The notes: generated from the letters alone by a model not told the origin. 64,000 nt of DNA from Ilyonectria destructans (GCA_020740775.1 JAHEWK010000005.1:806001-870000), one strand, 5' to 3'; counted from the first letter of the stretch, positions 21,417-34,700 are shown. A program made the numbers and translations.

Positions 21417-23253
21417 CTAGAATAACCATGAAACAAACTTGTCGTAGAAGTTGGTAGAACGGCTTGGACCCCTAGCTTGCATCTCTGCTGCCCTGTGAGC
21501 GAGGAACTCTTCCTCTTCACGGTCGATTATTTCCTTGCCGGTGTAGAAGTCAGCTTCCGCAGATCGCACGCGTTTTGTTTTGGCGATGAACTTGTGGCCG
21601 AAAATGAGCCCGAGGTACAGCGGGATCCCGATGTAGCCTGTGATAAAAGTCTTGTACTTTTCTTTGCCAAAAGGCTCTGTGCTCCAATTTGCGAAAACAT
21701 CGAAATTCTTGGTCAGTGCCACAATAATGCAGATCGACAACGCCCCATAAGATCCCCAAATACCCAAAGGAGCAGTATACGGCAAGACCTCATTTGATAT
21801 GCCCTGAGATTTCCGAGCTCTACACCAGAAGATGTGTGAGACGAGAATCGAGATCCAAGTAAGGAGGCCGAAGATCGTCGTCAGGTTAACAAAGTAGCCG
21901 AAGACTTTGGTTGAATCGCTCGAGACATTCATAAAGGCAAGGAGTGTGAAAAGTGCCGACGCGCCAAGCGCGTAGCGAGGAACGCCCCGAGAGTCAGTCT
22001 TTTTGAAGATGGCCGGTGCGCTTCCGTTCGAGCTGAGGGCGTAAAGAGTCCGGCTTGCGATGTATAGATCGGAGTTGGAGGCAGAAAAAACAAAGATGCA
22101 AATGCAAGCATTGATAATGTGCGGGACAACTTTGACGCCTGCCAGGGTACCGGCCACCACGAAGGGGGAAGCGGCAGCACTAGCCTTTGCCTGGGTCGCG
22201 AAAACAAGTTCCTTGGAGTTATAAGGGACGAGCATTCCGACAAGCAGCACACTGAGGATGTAGAAGATCAAAATGCGATAAAAAGTCAGTTTGATGGCTT
22301 TGGGAACCGCTTTGCGAGGGTTCTGAGCTTCGGCAACAGTGACCCCAACGAGTTCGGTGCCGAGATACGCAAAGGTAGCATTGATCATGGTAGACCAGAA
22401 ACCAAGGAAACGGCCGGTACTACCCTCGTCAATGTACTCTTTGAAAGCTCTGAGGTTGATGCGTTAGTTTTGTTCTTGAGGATCGTGCGGGAAATCACAT
22501 ACCCAGGGTTCTGCCAATAGCGAAATCCTCTGCGGTCGTGATCTGGTCCTCCGCCAAGCACCAGAACCAGCGAGAACAGTATGATCCCAATAATGGTGAT
22601 AATCTTGAAGCCTGACAGCCAGAACTCAAACTCGCCGAAGAATCCAATCCCACAGCAGTTGATAATTATAATCGCAACAAGAAAGATGGCAATGAAGACA
22701 CCTGGGTTGATCTGATCTCGAGGAACCCAGTATTGAATGACAAGAGCGGCTGCCGTCAGTTGATTGGGTGTGATGATGATGTATTTAATCCACAGGCTGT
22801 TGCGTGAAATAATACATTAGCACTTAATTATCACGCTCCATTTTAAGTAACTTACGTCCAACCGAGAGCAAAGCCAAGAGAGGGGTCACAGAAGCGTGAA
22901 GCATAACCAGGAAAGCCTGAAGACATCGGCAACCAGGCAGCCATCTCTCCCAAAGCCCCCATAACGAGGAAAACGACAAACCCAATGATTGAATAAGCAA
23001 TAAAGACAGATCCAGGACCACCCTGAGCGAGAGCTTTTCCGGAACCAATGATAAGCCCAGTACCGATGGCACCTCCAATGGCAATCATGCTAATATGGCG
23101 TGCTTTGAGGCCGCGATGCAGCTGAAATTCTGGGCTTGATTCAATCCCCTGAATGCTCGGAACCTTGCCACCATAGTCCTGGCCGTGTGTCTCGGACATC
23201 TGGAGCTCACCATCGCTCGGGAGGGGACCCTTTTCGGTAATGCTGTCCCCCAT
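21417..23253 (-). CDS. amino-acid permease (APC superfamily, fungal YAT type)
   Basis: Exons 23253-22856, 22796-22503, 22449-21417; 574 residues. Introns carry gtaagt/gtatgt donors and cag acceptors (59 and 53 nt). A polar N-tail of about 48 residues leads into LKARHISMIAIGGAIGTGLIIGSG, the first helix with the Gly-rich substrate loop typical of Gap1/Can1-type permeases. GALGEMAAWLP and ATFAYLGTELVGVTVAEAQNPRKAVPKAI are strong family signatures. Twelve hydrophobic segments are expected, plasma membrane. The acidic C-tail (EIIDREEEEFLAHRAAEM) may be for ubiquitin-linked turnover. It is divergent from the 2-hydroxyacid dehydrogenase. The amino acid transported cannot be named from sequence. Confidence 0.92.
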
Positions 23254-24078
23254 GTTGGAAGATCGGGCTATGGGAACGGAACCGATTCGTAAAGGGTAAA
23301 CGAAGATATCGGAAGTAGAGTTAGAAGATCGAATTGGATATTAGACTGTTGGCATCATCGGAGACGGCTTAAACTACATGGAAGGGGTCTTTATATCTTT
23401 GGTGGTAGGCGTTGATGGATGGCAGTTGTTGTGAAGCTGTGAGCATCTGTTGAAGCCCGGGATAAACCGAGTATCAACGATATGCTAGGGTTCTCTTTAG
23501 GAAGATAAGACCAGTGGAGATGCAGCACTCAACACTTGCTCCTCCACTGCCACAGATAGCCGAGCAAAAGGGTCAGACTCTAGACAGGCGGGCCGGAGTT
23601 ACGCTTTATGGGGGGCATGCCGGTTCCGTCGGATGATTCCGTATTCTATCCGTGTCCGTAACAGGTCTAAGGTCTTATTAGCGTGGGCTGTTACCGCGGT
23701 TGATAGCCGAGCATCAACATCTGGACCCACTGATAGGCGAGCCGAACATGCGCATCACGATCAAGTGCGCTCTGCTGAGAGCACTGCAATAATATGAGTA
23801 GTATAAAATCCCTACGTATGAATGCCCCATATCTGTGGCGTACATGCATTACCGCCACCGAAGTCCACAGTATTTGCTCGTCTCTCGCATATCAGTCCTG
23901 TTAGGTCGCGCTATCGGTCGGCTATCAGACATGACGAATTATCCGAAGCGGAGACGTCAAACCTATAAACGACTTGGTCTCCGTAAATGGCGTGTTTCGG
24001 TAGTATTATATAATGGCCGTTCTGCCGTGATGGACTTTCTGTCCGCCCGCTGCACGCAATAAATCTTCTTGGCCGACA
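23254..24078. promoter_or_regulatory. divergent promoter with repeated GATAGCCGAGCA motif
   Basis: Shared 825-bp upstream region of the amino-acid permease (minus) and dehydrogenase (plus). The 12-mer gatagccgagca occurs at 23555-23566 and 23702-23713, and a 10/12 match at 23732-23743. GATA cores are compatible with nitrogen-regulator binding; this is inference. Confidence 0.45.
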
Positions 24079-25278
24079 ATGGACGAACTCTCGAGATCCG
24101 TCGGCAGCTTGAGTCGAGATAAAGTTCTCATTTTCCTACCCATCCCGCCAAAAAAGGACTGGGTCTTCCGCGTAGAGACTCGCTTTCCCGGCCTCCGAGT
24201 TCAATGGATGAACTGCAGCAGGACAGGGGGCGGATTTCTAAGCCCAGAAGAATTACCTGACGGCACGTGGGACGAAGTTACCATTTATTGCTCATTCTTG
24301 CCGGCCGCATCTAACTTGATGCGTAATGTCCGGTTCGTACAGTTAGCCACTGCGGGCGTTAATAAGTGGTTGGAGAATGAAGCTTTTCGAAACCCCAACG
24401 TGACGTTCTGTTCTGCGAGCGGCTGTCACCCGTAAGTTTTTCTCAATTATGCCAACGTTATCACCTGCAAAAGTTAACCGTAATTAAGGCCTCAGATCGC
24501 GGAATGGGTTATTGGGACGTGGCTCGCAAGCCAGCATTCTTTCTCGAAATTTGCCGAGAATCAACAACGAAGCCGTTGGGACACGCTACCTTCAGTAAAG
24601 GTGGAAGACTCTGTCGGTTTACGCATGTACGAGTTCCGACTTCTACATGAATAACAGATAAACTAATAGTACTATAGGGGAATACTGGGTTATGGAGCGA
24701 TTGGTCGGCAGTGCGCTAGGCTTGCCCAGGCCCTGGGAATGGAAATTTACGCCTACACGCGTGGCGAGCGATCCACGCCAGAGTCTCGGAAGGACATTAG
24801 CTATTGCGTCCCTGGAACAGGCGATCCAGACGGCTTAATCCCTTTCAAATGGTTTCACGGAGTTTCAACACAACATCTCCATGACTTCCTCAGCCAGGAC
24901 CTGGATATCTTGGTTCTTGCCTTACCTCTGACTGGTGAAACCAAGGGACTACTCGGTCCGGAACAGTTTGACTTATTATCAAAAAGGAGAACTTTCATAT
25001 CAAATGTTTCGCGAGGGCCATTGATTCAAACAGATGCGCTAATTGCAGCCTTGGAGGCTGGGAAAATTCGAGGCGCGGCGCTAGACGTGACGGATCCAGA
25101 GCCTCTTCCAGACGCCCATCCTCTCTGGAAAGCCCCCAATGTATTCATCACGCCCCATATCAGTTGGCGATCGAATGACTACTGGGACAGAGTTGTGGAT
25201 ATTCTGGAGAGGAATATGGAAAGGATGAGCACGGCTCAGGAGTTGATAAATGTCATACATAAAGAGCGACAATACTAG
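24079..25278 (+). CDS. D-isomer-specific 2-hydroxyacid dehydrogenase
   Basis: Exons 24079-24431, 24489-24626, 24678-25278; 363 residues. It reduces 2-keto acids (or oxidises D-2-hydroxy acids) with NAD(P)H. The Rossmann motif GILGYGAIG lies in exon 3, the catalytic Arg is in NVSRGPL, the Glu in TDPEPLP and the His in ITPHISW. The first exon covers the substrate-binding half (FVQLATAGVN). The second acceptor used is taag at 24488, because the downstream cag at 24495 breaks the frame. It most resembles the fungal hydroxyphenylpyruvate or glyoxylate reductase-like branch. Cytosolic; no targeting signal. Confidence 0.9.
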
Positions 25279-25721
25279 GTACAAATATGATTTTACTCAT
25301 TGTTTCTTTCCTTGTTGAAAACTCTAGGCTGCCCTAGCGGTACGGTTGGGTCCCGTCGACGACCACGCACATTAAAAGACGGCTCAGCATCCACAACACA
25401 AGCCGATTTCCACCGACCCATATTCCACCTGGACCGTCAATTGAAATGAGCGTCAACCTTCGGCCTTTTCATTGGCTAGATTCCAAGTTTCTGTTTTAAT
25501 CCCAATGACGTATTTCTTTCCAAGTTGCTCATTGCGGGGAAGTTCGATAACCATCGCGTCTTCGATCGGGTGCTAAAGCCGGGAGTAAGCAACGATCCCG
25601 GACTTAAGTTCGGCATCCGGACATTAAGGGACAAACATCTTTGATTCCTTTTCATATAAATACCCATACCCTATTCAATCATACAATTCTCAAGCATTCG
25701 AAAACCATAACCTTCTCCAAA
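25279..25721. promoter_or_regulatory. promoter region of the SDR gene
   Basis: A TATA-like catataaata at about 25653 lies some 70 bp before the ATG at 25722, followed by a pyrimidine-rich leader. Nothing else is seen. Confidence 0.4.
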
Positions 25722-26639
25722 ATGTCTTCCCCATGGTCGCATTTCCCTCTCACCTGGCTCATCACAGGGGCTTCGTCGGGCTTTGGGCTTGAGCTTACGC
25801 GACTTGCTTTGTCGAACGGCCACAAAGTCATTGCGACGTCGAGAAATCCGGCACGCAACTTAGAATTGTTTTCCGAGATCAAAGCACAAGGTGGAGATTG
25901 GCGTACTTTGGACGTTGACGACCCGGACTGCGGGTCCCTCATCAAGCGCATTGAAGATGAGGGCACAGAAATTGACATTCTCGTCAACAATGCTGCATGG
26001 TCTGTCCATGGTCCTGCCGAAAGCTTTTCGGAAGATGAAGTTCGTCGACAGATGGAAACTGTCTTCTTTGGTCCTTACAGACTGATACGGTCTATCGTGC
26101 CGTATATGAGACAGAGGAAGCGCGGTCTGATCATCAATATCAGCTCCGGTGCCGGGGTGTTAGGCAGGGAAAGTATGGGCATTTACGGAGCTAGCAAGGC
26201 CGCCATGGATGGTAAGATACATGCCGATTACCTAGACTTCCGGCTAAAATGTACAGGTCTTATAAAAATCCTGGCACGCGAAGTCAGCCCGTTCAATATC
26301 CGGACACTCACAGTACATCTTGGGGGCTTCGACACAAATTTTTCATATGCAGTTCAGATTTCAACGCAACCTTTCCCAGAAGATTATTCTGGTAGCGCAA
26401 CAGCAAAGATCTTGGAATCCATACAAGGTGCCAACTTCAAAGCGGATGGAGACCATCGGAAGGCTACCAGGGTAATTTATGAAGTAGCAGTGGGGGAGGG
26501 AGTGGGAAAGGACAAAGAGGGCGAGAGGGTTATACATCTGGGACGGGATATGTCTGAGCGCATGAGCCAGGTCCTTTTGCAGATGAACAACCAAATGGCT
26601 GCATTTGACGGTATCGCGAGGAATGTATACTTAGAATAG
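25722..26639 (+). CDS. short-chain dehydrogenase/reductase
   Basis: Exons 25722-26211 and 26257-26639; 290 residues. Classical SDR: TGASSGFG cofactor motif at about residues 16-23, LVNNAAW, catalytic Ser in IINISSGAG, and YGASK with the Tyr and Lys. The 45-nt intron (gtaaga...tacag) has a length divisible by three and no stop in frame, so a retained-intron reading is also open; removing it restores the conserved spacing after the YxxxK helix (MDGLIKILAREV). Substrate unknown; similar fungal SDRs act on steroids, retinoids or polyketide intermediates. Cytosolic. Confidence 0.88.
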   Translation: MSSPWSHFPLTWLITGASSGFGLELTRLALSNGHKVIATSRNPARNLELFSEIKAQGGDWRTLDVDDPDCGSLIKRIEDEGTEIDILVNNAAWSVHGPAESFSEDEVRRQMETVFFGPYRLIRSIVPYMRQRKRGLIINISSGAGVLGRESMGIYGASKAAMDGKIHADYLDFRLKCTGLIKILAREVSPFNIRTLTVHLGGFDTNFSYAVQISTQPFPEDYSGSATAKILESIQGANFKADGDHRKATRVIYEVAVGEGVGKDKEGERVIHLGRDMSERMSQVLLQMNNQMAAFDGIARNVYLE

Positions 26640-29128
26640 TAATCCTAGATATATCCATACCCTTTCATCTTGGGTGTCCTAGGAATTATATCTACTTATG
26701 AACGTCAGTGACACCATGGTCGCACATGAGACATGAGCGGAGACGAGGTCATGATCAAATCGAACGCTATAACGGGTCGGTGGGTCTAGTCAGATTCTAA
26801 TCCTCAAACATATCAAGACCCAACAGCGTATGTTAAGCTTATATGGCCGAGATAGAGCTCGCTTCGAAATGAATATCAACCATGTCGGTGTATTCTACCT
26901 TGTGACGGGTCGGCTCAAGAACCCGAAGCGCTCAACTTAGTCCATCACAGATGGACGCCATGACAGGCCATGGTCATTTTCCGATATTTCAACTAAATTG
27001 TTACAGGGTATCAGACAAATGGAGATCCCACCAGAGAGCTTCAAGGTCACGTGTTGAATTGGGTGCGTGTGGTCAATAGGTGTAGGACCATCGAAAAAAT
27101 ACCCATCAGCGTGTTTTGATGAGGCCAGGCCGGAGAATTCTTGCCTTACCAAGTGATAAAATGAAGCTTGCACGATCCACAATCGAAGCGAGGATGAAAA
27201 TTTTGAGAAGCATTGGCCAAGTCCCCGCTTCTATAATAAACGATTCGTGGGCGGTTGTACGCGATTACCGAGAGGAGGTGATTCCAAGGTTACATTACAG
27301 GTAGGAGGACATAAATAGCAGAGATCAAGCATAATCCGTTCCTTATTAGGGTATGCATTGCGGACGCTTCTCTGCACTAATAGAAGTCAGCGTGGTCCCC
27401 ATGAAGCTCCACATTGGCCAGCGCGGAATTTTGAGGGAAAATGCACTTAGTACGTCGGAGCTAATAGACGAATGATAAGTGTGCCGATCATCTCCCGGAA
27501 AGGGGACGTGAGCCAGGCGCTGACTCGTCTGGGGTGCTTGATGCAAGTCTAGACACCAGGAGGTTTAATTATGCGAAAGGCAGAGCATGTTGAGATTGCT
27601 GCTTCTTGGACGTTGGTGGCTTGGTTGGGCTGGCGCTTATGCAGGGGAATTGAGGTTATGCCAAGCGACTGGGGATGGTGAAACGCAACCAGAAATGACA
27701 TTCGACAGACGGAAAGTTTACAGCATCAGGCAGATTGACGATGCATACAGTGCAGAGTAATAAGTGGAAGAAAGGGGGTCTGCCTGCCTTGTGGTGCCTC
27801 ATGGTAACACCCCTGCATTTGGGCTGTGAGAACAGACTCGCCGCTGTGACTCCCAAGCGGACCGTGGACTACAAGCTTCGAAGCGAGAAGACTAGCGCTG
27901 GAGAGCAGCTATCCCATTAATTATGACCGTTTTACATTGCACGGGTCAGCCACAAGGCGGTCGAGGCAGAATACGACAATACCATTCCCGGATCCACGGC
28001 TCCACGGCTCCATCCTCGCCGTGAAGATCCCCGAGGCTGGAGTTTATTAGCGGCTTCAGCTGGCGGGCCAGACGACCCACAACGGCCTCTGCCTTCATTT
28101 TAACGTGCGTGTGGAGCCTTCGTTGGGCGTTGCACGAGGCAAAATCCACGCGCCGGTCGGTACTTGAGATCCCGGCCGGCTTATCGAAGCATGGGTGCAG
28201 GCAGTGTGGCCCCTGGAAGCGACATGCAGACATGGAGAAATGCGGAACTCTGACTGGCAATCAAGTCGTGAGACGGAATGTTGTTTGGGCCGGTAACCCT
28301 TGGCTTTACTTTTTGCCCAAGCGAAGCATGATGCCCTCCAGCGCCAAAGTCAACAGCCACGACAAGTCACCTCGCGCGGTAGCATCCGCCCACCCGATAG
28401 CATATTGATGTGATATCCGGAAGATCGAAGCCCGCCGCGCGGCACTGTGAATACAAGACTATCCGGCATTGAAACAACGGCCTGAGGCCATCCACGAAGC
28501 TAGACAGCCAGCATGAGCACAAAAAACGCCTCGACAGCGTTGCGGCTGATATAGCGCACGCCGCACTCTCACGTAGCTTCGAAGCTGCAGCGCCTGGGCG
28601 TCATGCCCGCAATCTCACTCGATGCCGTCGCCCATCCAGACCTCCCGCCGGCTGCGCCCTCGACCAGGAATGCAATTTGGTGGCGCTTCAGCTGGCGACG
28701 AAAGGTTGTGCCCATGGCCTGCCACCAGTTCCGCAATGCCGAATCAAATATCCCAGGGAGCCACAGGGCTGAACAGACCCCCTGCAGCGCTAGATGAGGC
28801 GTCCAATGAGTCGAGCTGCGGCGCTGGACCCATGATCGTGGCCGTGGTAGCGTGGCAGCCGGACGAACACAACGCCTGCTTATCCCAGGCCAATCTTGAG
28901 AGGGAGCAGACGCAGCAGACGCAGCTGCGTCGTTGAATGCCGGCGTGCTTTCACATAAGTTGACGCCGTTGTCCTGGCCAAGACTCGAAACTGCTCTCCT
29001 CCATTCTTCATTCACCACCAGTCTCTCCTTGAACCGCTTTCTTACCACAGCAGCACAGCCTGTTCCATTCACTTCCCTTCTCTACATTCTAATACCTTCT
29101 CTTATACACACCTTTCTCAACCTTTACA
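26640..29128. other. 2.5-kb gene-poor stretch
   Basis: No convincing gene on either strand. Open frames at 26937-27182 (minus) and 28569-29072 (minus) show no domain, signal peptide or splice structure. From about 28000 to 28900 the DNA is GC-rich. The last 180 bp (28950-29128) is C/T-rich and is the 5' leader of the PLAC8 gene. Confidence 0.5.
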
Positions 29129-29719
29129 ATGGCCACCCCTGCCCAGAACCAGAACAACAACGGTCCCATCGACCACGATGACCTCAACGAGTGGAAGGGC
29201 CGCTTCAACGACGTCCTGGCCCGCCCCAGCGAGCATGTCAACTCCAAGTCTCCCGAGTCTGCTCAGCCCTGGGCCAGCGCCTTCTTCGGCTGCTGCAACC
29301 CCATCGACACCTGCCTGATCACCTGGTGCCTCCCCTGCGTCACCTTCGGCAAGACCCACCACCGTCTCCGCAAGAACGGTAACCTCGATGGATATGAGCC
29401 CATCAACACCTCTGTAAGTTGATCCTTGCCTAGCCACTCTAGCTCTCCGACCTGACTAACACGTCTCCAACAGTGCCTGATGTTCTTCGGCTCCACCTGC
29501 GTCGGTCTCCACTGGATCCCCATGGCCCTCCAGCGCGCCAACATCCGTGAGAAGTACAACCTTCAGGGTAGCTGCCTGGTCGACATCGCCACCGCCTGCT
29601 GCTGCGGCATCTGCGATCTCGTCCAGCAGGAGAAGGAAACCGTCCACCGCAACGCCCAGGGCGGTGCTGTCTCCGAGCAGTACAAGACCAACGACGACAT
29701 GGCCTACCCCGCCAAATAA
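29129..29719 (+). CDS. PLAC8-family cysteine-rich protein
   Basis: Exons 29129-29413 and 29474-29719 around a 60-nt intron; 176 residues. After a polar N-terminal 45 residues come the PLAC8 signatures FFGCCNPIDTCLITWCLPCVTFG, a family-typical C-C-x(n)-C-LPC block, and in exon 2 CCCGICDLVQQEKE. Family members associate with membranes and have been tied to metal resistance, cell size or calcium handling in plants and fungi. The codons are strongly C-ending and the leader is C/T-rich with CACCTTTACAATGG-like context, as in highly expressed fungal genes. Confidence 0.88.
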
Positions 29720-31178
29720 GTCGCTCGATGGCTTTTGATCTGTCAACCCGGAAGGAAAATATCTTACGAGTGCTGCGCGAGCGGCCTCGACCCTAATCGA
29801 CCTGTGAAACTTTCTGATACTGCCATGGATACCCCCTCGAGGACAACGGATGGAGGATAGGGTCTGGTACGCCAGGCAGCTATCCTCATGGACATGCCCG
29901 AGGTCTTTAGTCACGCTGAAATTGGACAAACGTCTTTGAATGCATGTATTCATTAGCCTTGAATTATGACATTATACTCAAAGAAATGTTTACCTTTACT
30001 TTTGTCTTTTAATTGTGATTGATGAACCATTTCCTTGTCACAAATGTCTGTTTGACCGTCTCCTGTATGTGCTATATTATAGTCATCGTAGCCGTAATGA
30101 AGGTGCTGATAGAAACGCTTAGCCCGCATCGACTTATCTTAACTCAATATTTCTGGACAATTTAGTATTCAATTCTAATGCTGCCAGTTGATGGATCTCT
30201 TGTCGCGGGCCGTTTGTTGGTGAAATATCAACGACTCGGGTTCCTCTAGGGTAGGACAACAGGCAACGGTTGACAGGCGCATACGAAGCTCTAAAATTGT
30301 GTAGTATTGATAGATCTGTTGAGGTATACTATCTTAAACAACTTGAATCCTTTGGTCTTGTTTCTGAGTTACTTAGTGCTTGGATTGGTGGTGTTCTTAT
30401 CGCTTTGCCTTTTAAATGACTGCGGTGTAATTCGAACCGACGCGGACCATGACCCTAGTGTGAAACCTCTACTCAACAAAACGACGAAACCACGGAATGT
30501 AAGGGATGCACGAACTGGCTTTAGAAGGGCTAGTTTACTAGGCCCCCATATAATATGCATAAGTTGGTGTACCTCTACGTGTTTATTTCTGGCGACACGC
30601 TCCCAGAAGCTATTTGTGGGGCTGGGTCCTATTCAACAGCAGTGGAGGAATGTGACTGGGATAATGATTCAACCGAATAATTCCCTCCGTTCCAACCGTC
30701 CCAGGATAGTTTTTGCGGTCAGCACGTTCCCTCAACTGTAATTTTCCGATGTGCCGTCACCGCCGCGACGATCCGGGCGCGGCGCATTTTCTCCATGGGG
30801 CAGTAGATACCCTAGACTCCTCGGAAGCGGATGGTGGTTTTCGCATAGCTCCCAATACCCGGATGATCTTGAAACTGGGCAGGTTGTAGATTATCTAGGA
30901 GATATCATTCTAGAGCCGTTTAGACGGGACGATGCCGCATATAGACGGTTGTTTGACGGTTGATGGTGTTTTATTCGTGGACAAAACAGGGTGATGGTCA
31001 ACGATAGCTACCGTGGGGAGTTTCAGGCGTTCCGCATCCCTGGGACTTCAGATGAAGGGCTGGTCGTGAATCCGCGTATCATCTATCCGCGAATAACTAC
31101 TTAAGAACACAGACAAGAACAGGAAGAGGACTGATTCTCGTGCTAGATCAAGTTTAATCAGGCATTTCTACATTCAAA
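29720..31178. other. intergenic, AT-rich to mixed
   Basis: No supported gene. The open frames at 30307-30741 and 30751-30963 lack recognisable features. A ttcgaac phrase at about 30433 does not fold as a tRNA T-arm. Confidence 0.5.
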
Positions 31179-31474
31179 ATGAAGGCTGCGTTACTCTCTG
31201 CAATGACGATCACCGCCACCCAGGTGCACGCCCAGGTCACCGGCACGCCGCCTCCTATTCCGAGTTTCAGATGTCTAGTTCAGCTTCACAAAGGGATATT
31301 TTACTTACAGCTTCAAAGTCTAGTCGTTAGTAGAACCACTCTAACTTTCAAGGTCTTGGACAATTATGGAATGTAGGTAGGCGCTTGCGTACTACAATGG
31401 TCCGACCATTGCGGCGCTGAACAAAGCCAAAAACGGGATTCAGGACAGCGTTGCCAGTGTCCGTATCAAGAGAG
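31179..31474 (+). pseudogene. possible relic of a small secreted protein
   Basis: An ATG at 31179 opens a plausible signal peptide (MKAALLSAMTITATQVHAQ) followed by VTGTPPPIPS. Downstream at 31381-31471, behind a gtag acceptor-like site, a different frame reads ALAYYNGPTIAALNKAKNG. The middle is AT-rich and non-coding in appearance, and no intron set joins the parts cleanly. It may be a decayed gene or one with an unresolved intron. Confidence 0.3.
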
Positions 31475-31730
31475 GTACTGCTAGTCGTACCTAGATTAGC
31501 GCATCTAATGAAAATATGATCTAGACTAATATGACGAGCCTGTGACTGCTGGATCTTGCCACTACAGCATTTCTCGCGAGATGATACGTCAGGTTGCGGA
31601 TCGTTAGGAACTTTGGTTTTGACGACTGAACCATGATCAGTGGTATACTTCATCATCCATGTCATCCTCACATAGATATTTAGCACAGGCATATCGGGCG
31701 CGGTGTAAAAAGACGACTTTCATTCAAGAA

Positions 31731-34700
31731 TTATACACCGAAATGAATATAGGGGACCCAGGGAACCCGTCCCAGCTCTCCACCATCATCACACACAAGC
31801 ACATCTCTCGACAACTGAAGCTCTCCCTGATACTTACCTCGTGTACCCGGCCTATCTACCGGTTCCCGTGCCAAACCCTTTCCCAACTCCGTACCCGAGC
31901 ATTTGCGGTTGGGCCTGGCCGACATTTCAAGCCAATGGTCCCGCAGCGTTCGAGTAGCCATATGAAGCCCGTAACACACCGATTCGTCAGTCATACTTCT
32001 ATCTCTCATCCCTTCGTACGTATATCTTGCAATATCCACACAATGTTCATCATTGACCTCCCACAATGTGCCAATCACATGCCGGAACCCCGCCATCTGG
32101 AACGCACTGATCAGATGGATGCTTTCGTCAATAAACTTATCGTCTTTGATCTGGCCAGTGCTGCAAGCCGAAAGGTACGCAAGAAAGGGGGAGTGGTCAT
32201 AAAGGTTCATCTCCAAGAGGTCTCCAACCGTTAGTGGAATGTCTTCCAGCACCAAGCGGCTATTAGATGGCTTTTCTTTATCCGTATAGCCATGACCAGC
32301 GAAGTGAAACACACTGCAGTCCCGTAAACGTGATGTGACGTCTTTCTTGCAATGTCCAAGCTCAACCGGCACGACTGGCATCGACTTGAAAAGGTCCCGT
32401 AACATGGTTATCTCTTGGGTTGCGAATGGGAGCCGAGAATGCCCTGGCGTGTATTCCATGCCTAGGAGCAATGCTTGACTCGAGGTGGATTGTTGTGGTC
32501 GCCGTTGACGGCCGCAGATGATGGCCTTTATAGACGTGCTATATGAAGACATGACCCTGTCAAGTACTGATTCGGAGGACTGTTTGTAGTGATATCCTGC
32601 TGCGTGAAGCGGGAAATGGCTTAAAGGCCCAGTGGGAATCCACCACACATGCGGCCAACAGTCGTCAACAGGAGGTTGGGTGTATCCGAGGGCCTCTAAA
32701 ACCGGGCTTGCAACAACGTCCCATAGCCACTCTAGAGTCTCGGAGCTATCCAGGCTAGCTTGCTGTGTCTTCAGCTGAATTTCGTTTAGATTGAGGAGAG
32801 GTAAGCACAACGGCCAAATTTGACGCTGCTCAATCAGGATCGCATCACAGCGAAACTCGCTAACATTGATGGCGACAATAGGGCCGTGTCTCGCAGCAGT
32901 ACGCATTTCCTCTTCTGATGAAGCGAGGAGGAAGTTTTCGAACCCGGGTTGTTTGCGGATTTCGACGATCAGCTTATCGAGTTGACTGCCGATATAGGAC
33001 TGTTCAGCAGGAGTTGTGGCGTCGAGTCCCTCTAACTTGTCCATAATAGAAGGGAGACTCTGGAGGAGGTCTTGTTGTTGCATGACCTGGGTAGGGCTTG
33101 AGGCAGTAGGAACTTCCAGTTGCTCCTTTAGTTTGATAAACCTCTCTCCAAATGCAGGATAAGCTGGAAGAAGCCTGCCCACATCTGCAGCTATCTCGTA
33201 GAACAGTCCTGAGATAACCCCACGCCCAATCTCAAGAAGTTGAACTGCATCGAAAGCATGCTTTCCAGCATTCAACGCAACTGCTGTAGCGTCTGAGGCC
33301 AGACCAGCATCCTGAGAGAGTAAGCTCTGCTTATGCGCGGCTCCAAGTAACCGTGGGACGACTGACGGAACCAAATGTACGGCGGTTTGCGCAAATTCGT
33401 GTGCTTCCTCCCAAACTTCCAACTCAGCATGGATATAGAGTAGGATTTTACCAGCTACTAGACGATCCGGAGTAGGTGACGGAGAATGGTTGAGGGCCTC
33501 TCGAAGTAAGAGTATTGCCTTGTCAAGGTCGAACCTGACGTCATTCTTCTGATACCTGTCGTTGTACACAGCTGCAAGGTCATTCAGTCGCGTTGCCCTG
33601 TCGGAATGATCTGTTGGTATTTGTTCGAGGAATTTCTCAAATAGACAAATTGCCTTATCTAGATCCGTTACAGAGTCTTTCTTGAGATATCTTATGCGAT
33701 AGGCCTGTCCGAGGCTACGGATTCGAGACGTCTGGTCGTGATGATGTGTAGGTGTATTCTCGAGCGATTCTTCAAAGAGTTCGATTGCCTTGTCTAGGTC
33801 TGTCTCGGTTCTTGTTTCATTGTATCGATCGTGGTATCCAGCTCCGAGATCATAGAGTCGAGATGCCCGGTCAGGATGATCTATCGGCGTTGCGTAGAGA
33901 GATTCTTCGAATAGCTCAATTGACGTCTCCAAGTCTGTTAGGATATTCAACTCCTGGTATCTGCGATAACGTCCCATTCCAAGAGCACGAAGACGAGATG
34001 GCCAGTGCGAATCATCATTTGGTAGTCTGTCGAGACATTCTTCAAGGTACCGAATTTCAGTATTTATATCTTCCACAGATCCTGTTTCCTGATATCGAGC
34101 CTCATGCATGGCCCCAAGTTTATAAAGTCGAAGTGCGCGGTCGGGATGGTCCATCGGTGTTGTATCGAGACATTGCTGGAACAGTTCAGTTGCTCTACTC
34201 AGGTGCATCGCATCCCTCGTCACACAATATTTTACGTAAAAACCAACTCCAAGGTTGCTGAGTCTGGGTATGCGATCATGGTGCTGTTCTGGGGTATGGG
34301 CGAGGGATTCTCGATATAGTTGAAGTGCCCTGTTCAGATGTGTTTGGTCTCGAGCCAGCAGTGACCTTGTATCGGAGAATCTAACATGATATCCAATCGC
34401 AAGAGCCTGAAGCTGAGTTGCCAGATCGATTTCGCCAGCCATACATTCTGTAGTTTCTGGGTATTGCTCCGAATATTTGGCTCTCACTTCCGCAAGACGA
34501 GACATCTGGTCGGGAGGGTGTGATGTTGGTGTGTTAAGAGACTCTCGAAATCGTTGGACTGCCTTTTCAAGATCCGGCATGGCTTCTGTTCTTGCATACC
34601 GGTGATAATAGCCATCTCCAAGGCTATCAAGTAAAGACGCCCAGTCAGAGTGGTCTCTTGGAGTTGTAGTGAGGCATTCTTCGTATAGCTGAATCGCCAA

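Noticed and set aside
26212..26256. Reading the SDR gene through without an intron
   Set aside because: The 45-nt segment is in frame but interrupts the conserved helix after YxxxK and has consensus splice ends.
28569..29072. 167-codon minus-strand open frame upstream of PLAC8
   Set aside because: GC-rich DNA with open frames on several strands; overlaps the PLAC8 leader and has no recognisable features.
30420..30445. ttcgaac phrase resembling a tRNA T-loop
   Set aside because: The flanking bases do not form a 5-bp T stem.
31659..32234. 191-codon plus-strand open frame
   Set aside because: Antisense to the CHAT domain, whose motifs are clear on the other strand.
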